Assembly (NCBI RefSeq): GCF_018798885.1
Contig: NZ_CP076362.1
Span: 186,001 to 250,000 of the forward strand
Length of the DNA stretch: 64,000 nt
Direction of reading: 5' to 3'
From: Gemmobacter fulvus
Lineage (GTDB): Bacteria > Pseudomonadota > Alphaproteobacteria > Rhodobacterales > Rhodobacteraceae
Of this stretch, positions 23,795 to 33,337 are shown in pieces. A program made the translations under genes and the position numbers. The notes below the pieces were generated by a model. That model did no database searches. It was not told the origin of the DNA and worked only from the letters and a program-made list of their open reading frames with translations. How positions within the stretch are numbered: position 1 is the stretch's first letter; each line of letters begins with the position of its first letter.

Positions 23795-24270
23795 AGTTCC
23801 AGCGTCATTTCCGCCTCGACCGGGGCGTTGAAGCCCAGTTCGTGCTGGGTCAGCGCGGCACGGGCATGGCGGCCATGCGCCTCGCCCCAGAGCGCGACAA
23901 AAAGGTCTGACGCGCCGTTCAGCACCAGATGCGGTTGAGTGAAATTCGGGCCGCAGGTGATGTAGCCCACCATTTTCACCACGCGTTTCACCCGGTCCAG
24001 ATCGCCCAGCACTGCCTTCATCAAGGCCAGATGGTTGATCGCCATCAGCCGGGCCGAGGCATATCCCTGTTCGATGCTCAGATCCTGACCCACTTTGCCG
24101 ACATAGGGCAGCACGTCATTGTCATCTTCGTCGGGCTGGGTGCCCAGCGTGCCCGACAGATAGAGGATGTTCCCCACAACAACGCCGGGCAGGTAATTTC
24201 CGACCGCCTTGGGCGGGCGGGGCAGGGTGATTCCCATCGCGTTCAGCCGCTTCTCTGTCTCATGTGCCAT
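23785..24270 (-). CDS. RidA/YjgF-family protein
   Basis: A 161-residue member of the RidA superfamily, longer than the usual 125-130 residues. Characteristic stretches are GNILYLSGTLGTQPD, RVKRVVKMVGYITCGPNF and the C-terminal ELGFNAPVEAEMTLELHA. RidA proteins hydrolyse enamine/imine intermediates; this longer group is often next to amidases or amino acid catabolic genes, as here. The start at 24270 follows TGGAGAAAAC. It is divergent from the amidase, sharing a 264-base promoter region. Confidence 0.85.
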   Translation of the reverse strand: MAHETEKRLNAMGITLPRPPKAVGNYLPGVVVGNILYLSGTLGTQPDEDDNDVLPYVGKVGQDLSIEQGYASARLMAINHLALMKAVLGDLDRVKRVVKMVGYITCGPNFTQPHLVLNGASDLFVALWGEAHGRHARAALTQHELGFNAPVEAEMTLELHA

Positions 24271-24534
24271 CTGTTTTCTCCATTGCATCAGATGACCGGC
24301 AAAATAGGCAAATGCGGCCTGAAAGGGAGTACAGCGGCGGCAACAGGGATTTGCCTCAACGGCAACACCCGGATGCGCCAGCCCGTTGCTTCCGCATTTT
24401 ATCGTTTTTTTGCCAAGACTTACGGATTTTCATTGCTTGTCACCGCCACCCGGATCGGGGCGGTGGCCTGCCCTCAGCGGGCTAGCGTTCTGATGCCAGC
24501 CGCGACAGTCTGACCCCAGAACGAGGAGACCGGG

Positions 24535-25926
24535 ATGCCCAGCAACAGAAGTTCCATCGCACAGATTGCGCAACACTTGCGTGACGGCCGACCCGGCGGG
24601 GCCGAAGCTTTGATGCAGGCGACGGTGGCGGCGCATCAGGGCGCGGGTGCCGAATTGATGGCCTACAAGACCTGGGATGGGGATCGCGCGCTGGCCCAGG
24701 CCCGCGCCGCAGACGGCCTTCTGGCCAGTGGCATCGACCTTGGGCCGCTGATGGGTCTGCCCGTGTCGGTGAAGGATCTGTTCGGCGTGCCGGGGCTGCC
24801 GGTGTTTGCAGGCACGGACAGCGCCTTTGACGCCGCATGGTCGGCGGCTGGTCCGCTGGTGTCGCGGCTGCTGGCGCAACTGGGGATCGTGACCGGCAAG
24901 ACACATACGGTGGAATTCGCCTTTGGCGGGCTGGGGGTGAATGCGCATTGGGGCGCGCCGGTCAATCCGTGGTCCGGGCCAGACGGAGCGCGGGCGCCGG
25001 GCGGCTCCAGTTCGGGCGCGGGGGTATCGCTGGCCGAGGGGTCGGCACTGCTGGCGCTTGGCACCGATACGGCCGGATCGGTGCGGGTGCCCGCGTCGTT
25101 CTGCGGGCAGGCGGGGTTGAAGACCACGATCGGGCGCTGGTCCACCGAGGGGATCATGCCGCTGTCCCCGTCGCTGGACACGCCGGGGCTGTTGGCGCGG
25201 GATGTGGCAGATCTGGCCTATGGCTTTGCGGCGCTGGATCCGCAGGGCGGGGGCGTGCCCCAGCCGCGCGACCTGTCAGGCCTGCGCATCGGTCTGCCGC
25301 GCGACTTTTTCAATGACGAGGCGGATGCTGCCATCCTTTCGGTGGTCGCGGACAGTCTGCGCCAGCTGGAGGCGGCAGGGGCGGTGCTGGTCGATGTGGA
25401 TCTGCCGGGCTGTGCCGCAATGTTCGACATCTTCCGGCAGGGCGGCCTTGCTGCGCCCGAGCTGCGCAGCTTTTTGGACCGGCAGTTCCCCGACCGCATC
25501 GCGCGACTGGATCCGGTGGTCCGGCTGCGGGTCGAAGGGGCCGACAAGATCAGCGCCCCGGAATATCTGCGCCGCCGGGCAGAGCTGGCGCTGCATGGCC
25601 GGGCGGCCCTTGCGGTGTTTGACCACTGCGACGTGCTGGCAACGCCCACCGTCGCCATCGCGCCGCCGCTTCTGGCCGATCTGGCCGATCCGGCGGCCTA
25701 TGGTCGCGCCAATATCCTCGCGCTGCGCAACACCGTCATCGCCAATCTTTTCGGCTGGTGCGCGCTGACGTTGCCTGCCGGGCTGGACGGATCGGCGCTG
25801 CCGGTGGGCCTGCAACTGATCGCCGGTCCCTTTGCCGAGCCCGCCCTTCTGGCCTGTGGTCAGGCGGTCGAAAACCGGCTGGGCGCGGGGCCGGAACTGC
25901 TGGGACGCCCTCGGCGCGTCTCTTGA
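24535..25926 (+). CDS. Amidase-signature family hydrolase
   Basis: A 463-residue cytoplasmic amidase with the full Ser-cisSer-Lys triad: Lys80 (VSVKDLF), Ser158 in the GGSSSGAG loop and nucleophile Ser182 (DTAGSVRVPA). It hydrolyses an amide to acid and ammonia. GatA is unlikely because no gatB or gatC is linked and a TRAP transporter follows after 27 bases. Together they suggest import of a carboxylated amide or of an acid whose amide is processed inside. Substrate unknown. Confidence 0.87.
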   Translation: MPSNRSSIAQIAQHLRDGRPGGAEALMQATVAAHQGAGAELMAYKTWDGDRALAQARAADGLLASGIDLGPLMGLPVSVKDLFGVPGLPVFAGTDSAFDAAWSAAGPLVSRLLAQLGIVTGKTHTVEFAFGGLGVNAHWGAPVNPWSGPDGARAPGGSSSGAGVSLAEGSALLALGTDTAGSVRVPASFCGQAGLKTTIGRWSTEGIMPLSPSLDTPGLLARDVADLAYGFAALDPQGGGVPQPRDLSGLRIGLPRDFFNDEADAAILSVVADSLRQLEAAGAVLVDVDLPGCAAMFDIFRQGGLAAPELRSFLDRQFPDRIARLDPVVRLRVEGADKISAPEYLRRRAELALHGRAALAVFDHCDVLATPTVAIAPPLLADLADPAAYGRANILALRNTVIANLFGWCALTLPAGLDGSALPVGLQLIAGPFAEPALLACGQAVENRLGAGPELLGRPRRVS

Positions 25927-25953
25927 ACACCATCAAAAACAGGGAGTAACAAA

Positions 25954-26937
25954 ATGAAAAACCTCGGCTTCACTCTGGCCACCGTCTTTGCCGTCGGCTT
26001 TGGCGGCATGGCGGCGGCACAGGAATTCCGGCTGACCTTTGCCCATGTCCTGACGGAAAGCACGCCGAACGCGCGAGCCGCCGAAACCTTCAAGGCAGAG
26101 GTCGAAAAGAACTCTGGCGGGCGCATTGCGATTGATATCCGCCCTGCGGCGATGCTGGGCGGCGATGTGGAGATCATCGAACAGACGCAGATGGGCCTGA
26201 TCCATATCGCGATCCCGCCGACCGGCAACCTCGCGAATTTCAACGAAAAGATGTATCTGTTCGATCTGCCCTTCCTGATGGCGGACGAGGCGGCGATGAT
26301 GCGCCTGCTGGATGGCGAGGTGGGTGCAGAGATGCTGGCCACGCTCGAATCCAACAACCTGATGGGTCTGTCGCTTTGGGGGGCTGGCTTCCGTCAGATG
26401 ACCAACAACATCCGCCCGATCACGGGCCCGGCGGATCTGGCGGGCACGAAGATGCGCACGTTGCAGGCCCCGGCGATCCTTGCCACCTATCGCGCCTTTG
26501 GGGCCAACCCGACCGCGATGGCCTATGCCGAAGTCTATAACGGCCTTCAGCAGGGCGTGGTTGAAGGGCAGGAAAACCCCTTCGCGAATATCTATTCGAT
26601 GAAGTTCTACGAGGTGCAGAAATACCTGACCGTCACCAACCACTCCTACCACACCTATGCGGCGGTGATGCACAAGCCGACCTGGGACAGCCTGCCGGAT
26701 GACCTGAAAAAAGTGGTGCAGGAGGCGCTGGTTGTCGGGCGCGATGCGGGCCGCACCTATACCGCCGAGGATGAGGCCAAGATCATCGCCGAGATCCAGG
26801 ACGAGATCGAGATCATCGAACTGTCGCCCGAGGGCCGCGAAGCCTTTATCAAGGCGTCCGAGCCGATCTATGAGGAGTTCCGCTCCAAGATCACACCCGA
26901 GCTGATGGACCGGGCGATTGCCGCGGCCAAGGGCTGA
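25954..26937 (+). CDS. dctP: TRAP transporter substrate-binding protein (DctP)
   Basis: A 327-residue periplasmic receptor with signal peptide MKNLGFTLATVFAVGFGGMA ending AAA-Q. EFRLTFAHVLTESTPNARAAETF is the usual mature N-terminus, and the ligand Arg region (TKMRTLQAPA near 165) and GVVEGQENPFANIYS are conserved. It would bind a carboxylate ligand for the DctQ/DctM pair that follows. Context with amidase and RidA does not fix the ligand. Confidence 0.9.
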   Translation: MKNLGFTLATVFAVGFGGMAAAQEFRLTFAHVLTESTPNARAAETFKAEVEKNSGGRIAIDIRPAAMLGGDVEIIEQTQMGLIHIAIPPTGNLANFNEKMYLFDLPFLMADEAAMMRLLDGEVGAEMLATLESNNLMGLSLWGAGFRQMTNNIRPITGPADLAGTKMRTLQAPAILATYRAFGANPTAMAYAEVYNGLQQGVVEGQENPFANIYSMKFYEVQKYLTVTNHSYHTYAAVMHKPTWDSLPDDLKKVVQEALVVGRDAGRTYTAEDEAKIIAEIQDEIEIIELSPEGREAFIKASEPIYEEFRSKITPELMDRAIAAAKG

Positions 26938-26964
26938 GGTCGGCGCAGGGAAGGGGGCCGGGAC

Positions 26965-27474
26965 ATGATCGAAGGATTGAACCGCATTGTCGACAAGGTT
27001 GAAGGCGGCCTTGTCACACTGCTCATGCTGCTGGCGGCGGTGGTCGCGATTGCCCAGGTGGTCGCGCGCTATGCCTTCAACAGCTCGCTCTACTGGTCAG
27101 AAGAGTTTTTGCTCTATGCGCTGATTTCCATGAGCTTTCTGACCATGGGCATGGGGGTGCGCTATGCCGCGCATATCAGCGTGGAGGCCGGGCTGGCCTT
27201 TGCCGGCGAACGGCTGGGCCGGGCGTTGAAGATCGGGGCGGCGGTGCTGGGCCTGATCTTTGCCGCCGTGCTGATCGTGCTGGGTTGGCGGCTGTCGGCC
27301 AATACGCTGAACATGGGGCAGCTGTCGCCTGCGATGCGGATTCCGGTGGGCTATGTCTATCTGGTGATCCCGGTTTCGGGGGTGTTCATGGTGCTGCGCT
27401 ATCTTCTGGTGCTGTCCTTCCTGATCACGGGCCGCGACTACACGCCGCCGCAATCCGACATCAAGAACGCCTGA
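26965..27474 (+). CDS. dctQ: TRAP transporter small permease (DctQ)
   Basis: A 169-residue membrane protein with four predicted spans (about 15-35, 48-66, 87-107, 128-150). The VARYAFNSSLYWSEEFLLYALI segment is the standard DctQ signature. It bridges the receptor and the DctM subunit. An 11-base gap separates it from dctM. Confidence 0.88.
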   Translation: MIEGLNRIVDKVEGGLVTLLMLLAAVVAIAQVVARYAFNSSLYWSEEFLLYALISMSFLTMGMGVRYAAHISVEAGLAFAGERLGRALKIGAAVLGLIFAAVLIVLGWRLSANTLNMGQLSPAMRIPVGYVYLVIPVSGVFMVLRYLLVLSFLITGRDYTPPQSDIKNA

Positions 27475-27484
27475 GGGGAACATC

Positions 27485-28759
27485 ATGATTGGCACACTTG
27501 TCCCGGTTTTCTTCACCCTGCTGCTGTTCGGCCTGCCGATCTTTGCGGCACTGGCGCTGGCGGTCACCGGCTTTCTGTATTTCCTGACATCCATCGACCC
27601 GCTGGTCGTGCCGATGCGGATGTTTTCGGGGATGAACAACTTCTCCTTGATGTCGATCCCGTTCTTCATCCTCGCGGCAGAGCTGATGCGGATCGGCGGG
27701 CTGTCGGACCGGCTGATCAATCTGGCGCGGGCGCTGATCGGCTGGCTGCCGGGCGGGCTGGCGGCGGCGACGGTCGTGGCCTGCCTGATGTTCGGCTCGA
27801 TCTCGGGGTCGAGCCCGGCGACAGTGATCGCCATCGGCACGATCATGTATCCGGCGATGACCAAGGCCGGATATGACCGCTTTTTCGCCATCGGCCTGAT
27901 CACCACGGCGGGCACGCTTGGCCCGATCGTGCCGCCGTCGATCGCGCTGATCATCTATGGCTCTGTCACCGGCACTTCGGTGGGCAAGCTGTTTGCGGCC
28001 GGCCTGATCCCCGCCATTCTGATCGGCGGCATGCTGATCACCTATGCAAGCTGGTATTCGGCCCGCAAAGGCTATCCGCGCGATGCCTTTCCGACGATGG
28101 TCAGCATCCTTGCTGCGTTTCGTCAGGCCGCCTGGGGGCTGGGTCTGCCGCTGGTGTTGCTGGGCGGGATCTATACCGGGGTGTTCACGCCGACCGAATC
28201 CGCCGCCGCCGCCTGCCTTTACGGCTGGTTCATCGGGGCGGTGGTCTATCGGTCGATCTCGATGCGCGACACGCTGATGATTCTGCGCAACTCCGGGCTG
28301 CTGGCCGGACCACTGTTGCTGATCACGGCGGGGGCCTCGGCGTTTTCCTGGTTGCTGGCCAATAATGGCGCGCCGTCCGAGCTGGCCGCGGCGCTGCTGT
28401 CGGGCACCGACAATCCCGTGATCATCGTGGCGCTGTTCAACGTGATCCTGCTGGTGGCGGGCTGTTTCCTCGACAGTGCTTCGGCGATCATCATTCTGGC
28501 ACCGCTGATGCAGCCGATTGCTGAGCAGGTGGGCGTCGATCCGATCCACTTCGGCATCATCATGCTGGTCAACCTGTCGGTGGGCATGCTGACGCCGCCC
28601 GTTGGTCTGAACCTGTTCGTGGCGATGGGAATTGCGAAAATGTCGCTGTTTCAGATCTTCCGCGCCGCCTTGCCGACCATCCTGTTGATGGTGATCGCGC
28701 TGATCCTGATCTCTTATATCCCGGTGATCAGCACCTTCCTGCCGTCGCGCCTGTTCTGA
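27485..28759 (+). CDS. dctM: TRAP transporter large permease (DctM)
   Basis: A 424-residue permease with about 12 spans. GSISGSSPATVIAIGTIMYPAM near residue 100 and GTLGPIVPPSIALIIYG near 140 are the paired family signatures; LTPPVGLNLFVAMGIA near 365 repeats the motif in the second half. It carries the Na+-coupled transport. It ends the amidase-TRAP operon, and a hairpin follows before the convergent MocR gene. Confidence 0.92.
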   Translation: MIGTLVPVFFTLLLFGLPIFAALALAVTGFLYFLTSIDPLVVPMRMFSGMNNFSLMSIPFFILAAELMRIGGLSDRLINLARALIGWLPGGLAAATVVACLMFGSISGSSPATVIAIGTIMYPAMTKAGYDRFFAIGLITTAGTLGPIVPPSIALIIYGSVTGTSVGKLFAAGLIPAILIGGMLITYASWYSARKGYPRDAFPTMVSILAAFRQAAWGLGLPLVLLGGIYTGVFTPTESAAAACLYGWFIGAVVYRSISMRDTLMILRNSGLLAGPLLLITAGASAFSWLLANNGAPSELAAALLSGTDNPVIIVALFNVILLVAGCFLDSASAIIILAPLMQPIAEQVGVDPIHFGIIMLVNLSVGMLTPPVGLNLFVAMGIAKMSLFQIFRAALPTILLMVIALILISYIPVISTFLPSRLF

Positions 28760-28779
28760 AAACGCGGGCAAAAGACGGT

Positions 28780-28806
28780 GCGGCCTCCGGTTTTGCCGGG
28801 GGCCGC
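28780..28806 (+). terminator. Hairpin between convergent dctM and MocR gene
   Basis: GCGGCCTCCGG pairs with CCGGGGGCCGC around a TTTTG loop, with one U-G wobble, 20 bases after the dctM stop. It is followed only by a weak T tract. Being symmetric it could serve both convergent transcripts. Confidence 0.6.
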
Positions 28807-28832
28807 TGCTGTTTCCGCCGCCCGGTGGGGCA

Positions 28833-30221
28833 TTAGGCCGGGGGGGTGTTCATCGCCTGCGCGACCACCTCCCACGCGGGGTCGTGCATCTGGCTGACGT
28901 TGAAGCGCATGAATCCCGCCGCCGTCTGGGCCGGGCTGAAGATGTTGCCCGGCGCCAGAACGACATTCCGGCGCATGGCCGCCCGGGCGATCTCGGAGGC
29001 ATCTCGCCTCTGCGGCAGCGCGCACCAGAGGTAGAACCCGCCGCGCGGCATCAGCCATGGTGTTATCCCCATGGCCACCAGCCGGGCCGATGTGTCCTTG
29101 CGGATGCGGGTCAGACGCCGCCGGATCCCCTCCACATGCTTGCGATAGCTGCCATCGCTCAGCGTCGCATGGACGATCTCGGTGGAAACCGGGCTTGGCC
29201 CGCCGAAGTTGGTGGCGACCTGAAGATCGGTCAGGGCCGCAATCAGATCGGGCGGCCCCGCAATATAACCACAGCGGATCGAGGCGGAGAGCGTCTTTGA
29301 AAAGCTGCCGATGCGGATCACCCGCTCCAGCCCATCCAGCGTGGCAAGGCGCGGCGACAGATCGGGTTCCAGCGCGGCAAAGGTGTCATCCTCGATGATC
29401 GTCAGGCCATGCGCCTCTGCCAGTTTCAGCAGGCGATGCGCGGTCTGCGCCGTCATGGTGCCACCGGTCGGATTGTGCAGCGCCGAATTGGTGATGTAGA
29501 GGCGCGGGTGATGTGTGGTCAGCGCCTGCGCGAACTGCGCCAGATCCGGCCCCATCGGCGTGAACGGCACCGAGACGATGCGGGCCTTGTAGACCCGGAG
29601 CAGGGCCTGAAAGTTGAAATAGCAGGGATCATCCACCAGCACCGTATCGCCGGGCCGCAGCAAAGAGCGGCAGATCAGGTCAATCGACTGTGACGCCGAG
29701 GTGGCCAGCAGGATCGACTCGGGGCTGATCTCCAGCCCTTCTTCGGCGAACTGGCGGGCGAGGATGCGGCGCAGGTTCACCGGGCCAAGGCTGCTGCCAT
29801 AGTCGGTCAGGATCGCATCCGGCCCGCGGGCCAGCTGCCGCAATGCCCGCCGCATCGCGGCCTGCGGCATCCAGTCCGGCGGCAACCAGCCACAGCCCGG
29901 CTTTACAACATCGCGGCCGGTGTCCAGCGACTGGCGCGAGACCCAGAGCGGATCGACATCCCGCTCGCGCTGCGGTTCCGGCAGATGCAGATCCAGCGAG
30001 GGCGGAACCCCCGCGACATAGAACCCCGAACCCGGCTGCGAACGGATCACCCCTTCGGCCACCAGCCGGTCATAGGCCTCGACGATGGTCGAGGGCGATA
30101 CTCCCATGACCGCCGCAAACCGCCGGATCGAGGGCAGGCGTTCACCGGGGGTCAGCGCCCGCGTCGCAAGCTTGCGCCGGATCGCCTCCATCACCTCGGT
30201 CGTGCGGCGGGCCTGTGCCAT
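28833..30221 (-). CDS. MocR-type regulator (GntR winged helix fused to PLP aminotransferase fold)
   Basis: A 462-residue protein. Residues 1-75 are a GntR winged helix (MEAIRRKLATRALTPGERLP, VSPSTIVEAYDRLVAEGVIR); the rest is a class I aminotransferase-like domain with the PLP lysine in GSFSKTLSASIRCGY and IEDDTFAAL before it. MocR proteins use PLP or a PLP-amino acid adduct as effector. An earlier start at 30251 is possible. It is divergent from an EamA exporter, and a long inverted repeat covers the shared promoter, so it probably controls both itself and the exporter. Confidence 0.88.
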   Translation of the reverse strand: MAQARRTTEVMEAIRRKLATRALTPGERLPSIRRFAAVMGVSPSTIVEAYDRLVAEGVIRSQPGSGFYVAGVPPSLDLHLPEPQRERDVDPLWVSRQSLDTGRDVVKPGCGWLPPDWMPQAAMRRALRQLARGPDAILTDYGSSLGPVNLRRILARQFAEEGLEISPESILLATSASQSIDLICRSLLRPGDTVLVDDPCYFNFQALLRVYKARIVSVPFTPMGPDLAQFAQALTTHHPRLYITNSALHNPTGGTMTAQTAHRLLKLAEAHGLTIIEDDTFAALEPDLSPRLATLDGLERVIRIGSFSKTLSASIRCGYIAGPPDLIAALTDLQVATNFGGPSPVSTEIVHATLSDGSYRKHVEGIRRRLTRIRKDTSARLVAMGITPWLMPRGGFYLWCALPQRRDASEIARAAMRRNVVLAPGNIFSPAQTAAGFMRFNVSQMHDPAWEVVAQAMNTPPA

Positions 30222-30266
30222 TGCGTCAAGTGTACTTCCGACTGGAGCCATACAGTTTGACGCAAT
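30220..30266. promoter_or_regulatory. 10-bp inverted repeat in MocR/EamA divergent promoter
   Basis: ATTGCGTCAA (30220-30229) and TTGACGCAAT (30257-30266) are perfect complements separated by 27 bases. Widely spaced repeated half-sites are typical of MocR regulators. One arm overlaps the ATG at 30221, and each arm contains a TTGAC core resembling a -35 element. Confidence 0.6.
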
Positions 30267-30336
30267 TGTATCGGTCTGTGCCTGTCCGCACCAGTGCCAA
30301 GCCAGTATCCCTGACAAAAAAGGGGCGCGGCGGGCG

Positions 30337-31197
30337 ATGAGACAATTTGGCGAAGGCTGGGGCAGCGGGTTGCTCGGGGTCATCATTTTCAGCGGATCGC
30401 TTCCGGCGACACGGGTTGCGGTGGGTGGCTTTACGCCGCTGTTCCTGACCTCGGCGCGGGCGGTGATTGCCGCATTGCTTGGCGCGGCGCTGCTGCTGCT
30501 GTTGCGGCAGGCAAGACCGGAGCGCCGCGATCTGCTGTCCTTGGGCATCACGTCGGCCGGTGTGGTGATCGGCTTTCCCTTGCTGACCGCGCTGGCGTTG
30601 CAGCACATGACCTCGGCCCATTCCATCGTGTTCATCGGCCTGCTGCCGCTGGCGACAGCGATTTTCGCGGTGCTGCGCGGGGGTGAGCGGCCCCGCCCTG
30701 CGTTCTGGCTGTTTGCCTGCGCCGGGGGCGTGGCGGTTGCGGGTTTTGCCTGGGCGCAGGGCAGCGGAGGCACGCTTTTCGGGGATCTGCTGATGCTGGC
30801 CGCCATCCTGATCTGCGGATTGGGCTATGCCGAAGGGGCGGCGCTGTCGCGGCGGCTGGGGGGCTGGCAGGTGATCTCCTGGGCCTTGGTGCTGGCGCTG
30901 CCGATGATGGGGGCGGTGATGCTGGCAAGCTGGCCGTCAGGCTTTGCCGGTATCACCGCGCCGGAATGGCTGAGCCTTGGTTATGTGTCGGTGTTCAGCA
31001 TGTTGGTCGGGTTCATCTTCTGGTATCGCGGCCTCGCGCTTGGCGGGATTGCGGGCGTTGGCCAGTTGCAGCTGCTGCAACCGTTCTTCGGGCTCGCCCT
31101 CGCAGGCCTGCTGCTGGGCGAGCCGGTCGCCTGGACGATGATCGCCGTGACCGCCTTTGTGGTTGTCTGTGTCACAGGGGCCAAGAGGTTCGCATGA
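30337..31197 (+). CDS. EamA/DMT-family transporter
   Basis: A 286-residue membrane protein with ten predicted spans arranged as two EamA repeats (about 1-135 and 145-286). FSGSLPATRVAVGGFTPLFL and LQLLQPFFGLALAGLLLGEP are typical. Such drug/metabolite transporters often export amino acids or related compounds. The MocR neighbour suggests a link to an amino compound or vitamin B6, but the cargo is not identified. Confidence 0.85.
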   Translation: MRQFGEGWGSGLLGVIIFSGSLPATRVAVGGFTPLFLTSARAVIAALLGAALLLLLRQARPERRDLLSLGITSAGVVIGFPLLTALALQHMTSAHSIVFIGLLPLATAIFAVLRGGERPRPAFWLFACAGGVAVAGFAWAQGSGGTLFGDLLMLAAILICGLGYAEGAALSRRLGGWQVISWALVLALPMMGAVMLASWPSGFAGITAPEWLSLGYVSVFSMLVGFIFWYRGLALGGIAGVGQLQLLQPFFGLALAGLLLGEPVAWTMIAVTAFVVVCVTGAKRFA

Positions 31198-31227
31198 TGC
31201 GAGATCAGTCCATCCTGTCTGGCGGCG

Positions 31228-32280
31228 CTACAGGCGCAGGCCGCTTGTGCTGTCGAACAGATGCAGGGCATTGGCATCGAACGCGACAGACAGCCTTTGC
31301 CCCTCGGCATAGCGCGTGGTCGCGGCAACCGCCGCCATGAAGGTCTGCGTCCCGGTTCTGAGCGATACGAGACGGGTCTCGCCATGGAACTCGTCCCGCT
31401 CGACAATCGCGGCAATCGCTCCTGGCGTGCCTTCGGGCACGATCTGAACCGCCCCCGGGCGCACCCCCAGCGTCACCTTGCCGGGTGCGACGGGGAAGGG
31501 GGCCGCCAGGTCAATGGTGCCATCCCGCAACCGCCCGTCGCTAGCCTCAAGCGCGAAGAAATTCATGTTGGGCGTGCCGATGAAGCTGGCGGCAAACAGC
31601 GTTGCGGGGCGCGAATAGATCTCTTCCGGGGTGCCCATCTGTTCGATCTTGCCCTGATTCATCAGCACGATCCGGTCGGCCAGCGTCATCGCCTCCAGCT
31701 GATCATGGGTGACATAGATCGAGGTGGATTTCAGATCCTTGTGAAGCTTCGCGATTTCCACCCGCAGATGGCCGCGCAGCTTGGCATCGAGGTTGGACAG
31801 CGGCTCGTCGAACAGAAAGACCTCTGGCGTCTTGATCATCGCGCGGGCAATGGCGACGCGCTGCTGCTGGCCGCCCGACAGTTCGGTCGGCTTGCGGCCA
31901 AGGTAGACATCCAGCCCGAGGCTTTCCACCACCGGATCAAGCCTGCGGCGGATCTCGTCCTTGCCGGCCCCGGCGCGCTCCAGTGCAAACGTGATGTTCT
32001 CGCGCACGCTCATATGCGGATAAAGCGCATAGTTCTGGAACACCATGGCGATGCCCCGGTCGCCCGGATCGCGGTCATTGACCCGCGCGCCGCCGATCAG
32101 CAAATCCCCGCCCGAGATTTCTTCAAGCCCGGCGATCATGCGCAGGATGGTGGATTTTCCGCAGCCCGAAGGCCCTAGGAACACGACGAATTCATGATCC
32201 TTGATGGCCAGGTTGAAATCGCCGATCACTTCATGGGCGGCATAGGTTTTGCGCAGATTGCGGCATTCAACGGTCGCCAT
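31228..32280 (-). CDS. ABC transporter ATP-binding protein (MalK/UgpC type)
   Basis: A 350-residue ATPase: Walker [10 protein letters not shown] near residue 37, signature [14 protein letters not shown] near 133, Walker [17 protein letters not shown] near 153, then a C-terminal TOBE/MalK-like regulatory domain. It energises the CUT1-type sugar importer encoded upstream on the same strand. The start ATG at 32280 shares one base with the stop of the dehydrogenase gene (TGATG); a GTG one codon earlier is possible. Confidence 0.92.
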   Translation of the reverse strand: MATVECRNLRKTYAAHEVIGDFNLAIKDHEFVVFLGPSGCGKSTILRMIAGLEEISGGDLLIGGARVNDRDPGDRGIAMVFQNYALYPHMSVRENITFALERAGAGKDEIRRRLDPVVESLGLDVYLGRKPTELSGGQQQRVAIARAMIKTPEVFLFDEPLSNLDAKLRGHLRVEIAKLHKDLKSTSIYVTHDQLEAMTLADRIVLMNQGKIEQMGTPEEIYSRPATLFAASFIGTPNMNFFALEASDGRLRDGTIDLAAPFPVAPGKVTLGVRPGAVQIVPEGTPGAIAAIVERDEFHGETRLVSLRTGTQTFMAAVAATTRYAEGQRLSVAFDANALHLFDSTSGLRL

Positions 32281-33332
32281 CACAGGGCCTCGCTTTCCAT
32301 GTCGATGCGGATCTGGAGCTTTACATCCCCCGGGCGGGCCTCGGCGGCGCGCTCAAAGGCCCGGATCGACTCCGGGAAGGCAAAGGTCTCGGTAATCAGC
32401 GGCTTCAGATCCACCTTGCCTGCGGCGATCAGGGCCAATGCGCGGTCATAGACATTGGCATACCGAAACACCGTTTCCATGCGACATTCGCGGGCGGTTG
32501 CGCCGGAAATATCAATCGCGACAGGATCGGGCGGCAGGCCGACGAACACCACCGCACCACCGGGGCGCACGATGCGGAACAGATCCCGCATTGCCGCCGC
32601 CGCGCCGGAACATTCAAACACCACATCCGCGCCCCAGCCGCCGGTTTCGGCCAGAACCCGGTCCAGCAGCGCGCCCTCGCGGATGTTGATGCCGGTGATG
32701 CCGGGAAAGGCGCTGGCAATCGCCAGTTTGGTTTCCGACAGATCGGAAATCAGCACCCGCGCGCAGCCCCCGGCAAGGGCGGCAAGGGCCACCATGATGC
32801 CGATGGTGCCTGCCCCGATGACAACCGCCGTATCGCCCGGCTCGATCCGCGCCCGTTTCGCGGCCTGCATGCCGACGGCAAAGGGCTCGACCATGGCGCC
32901 TTCGGCAAAGCTGACATTGTCCGGCAGCTTGTAGGTGAACGAGGCCGGATGCACCGTTTCCGGGCACAGAACCCCATGCACCGGCGGCGTTGCCCAGAAG
33001 GTCACTGACGGATCCACATTGTAGATGCCCAGCCGGGCGGCGCGCGAGGTCGGATCCGGGATGCCCGGCTCCATGCAGACACGATCGCCGGGCCGCAGAT
33101 GGGTGACACGCGCGCCGGTTTCGATCACGGTGCCCGATGCCTCATGTCCCAGCACCATCGGCGCGGTGATAATGAAGTCACCGATACGGCCATGGGTGTA
33201 ATAATGAACGTCGGAGCCGCAGACACCCACCGTATGCAGGCGGATGCGCACGTCATCCGGCCCCATGTCCGAGGGAAGATCAATGTCGCGCAGCGACAGT
33301 TCACCGACACGTTCAAGAACAAGAGCTTTCAT
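32280..33332 (-). CDS. Zinc-dependent polyol (sorbitol/xylitol-type) dehydrogenase
   Basis: A 350-residue MDR-family NAD enzyme. Catalytic zinc residues are in [13 protein letters not shown] (Cys) and GHEASGTV (His-Glu); the NAD loop is [16 protein letters not shown]. The Cys cluster of the structural zinc is absent, as in sorbitol and xylitol dehydrogenases. It would oxidise an imported polyol to a ketose in the cytoplasm. Embedded between permease and ATPase genes, it points to a polyol as the transported substrate. Confidence 0.88.
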   Translation of the reverse strand: MKALVLERVGELSLRDIDLPSDMGPDDVRIRLHTVGVCGSDVHYYTHGRIGDFIITAPMVLGHEASGTVIETGARVTHLRPGDRVCMEPGIPDPTSRAARLGIYNVDPSVTFWATPPVHGVLCPETVHPASFTYKLPDNVSFAEGAMVEPFAVGMQAAKRARIEPGDTAVVIGAGTIGIMVALAALAGGCARVLISDLSETKLAIASAFPGITGINIREGALLDRVLAETGGWGADVVFECSGAAAAMRDLFRIVRPGGAVVFVGLPPDPVAIDISGATARECRMETVFRYANVYDRALALIAAGKVDLKPLITETFAFPESIRAFERAAEARPGDVKLQIRIDMESEAL

Positions 33333-33337
33333 AAGGA

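Noticed and set aside
24535-25926. GatA subunit of the tRNA amidotransferase
   Set aside because: No gatB or gatC nearby; it is in an operon with a TRAP transporter, indicating a catabolic amidase.
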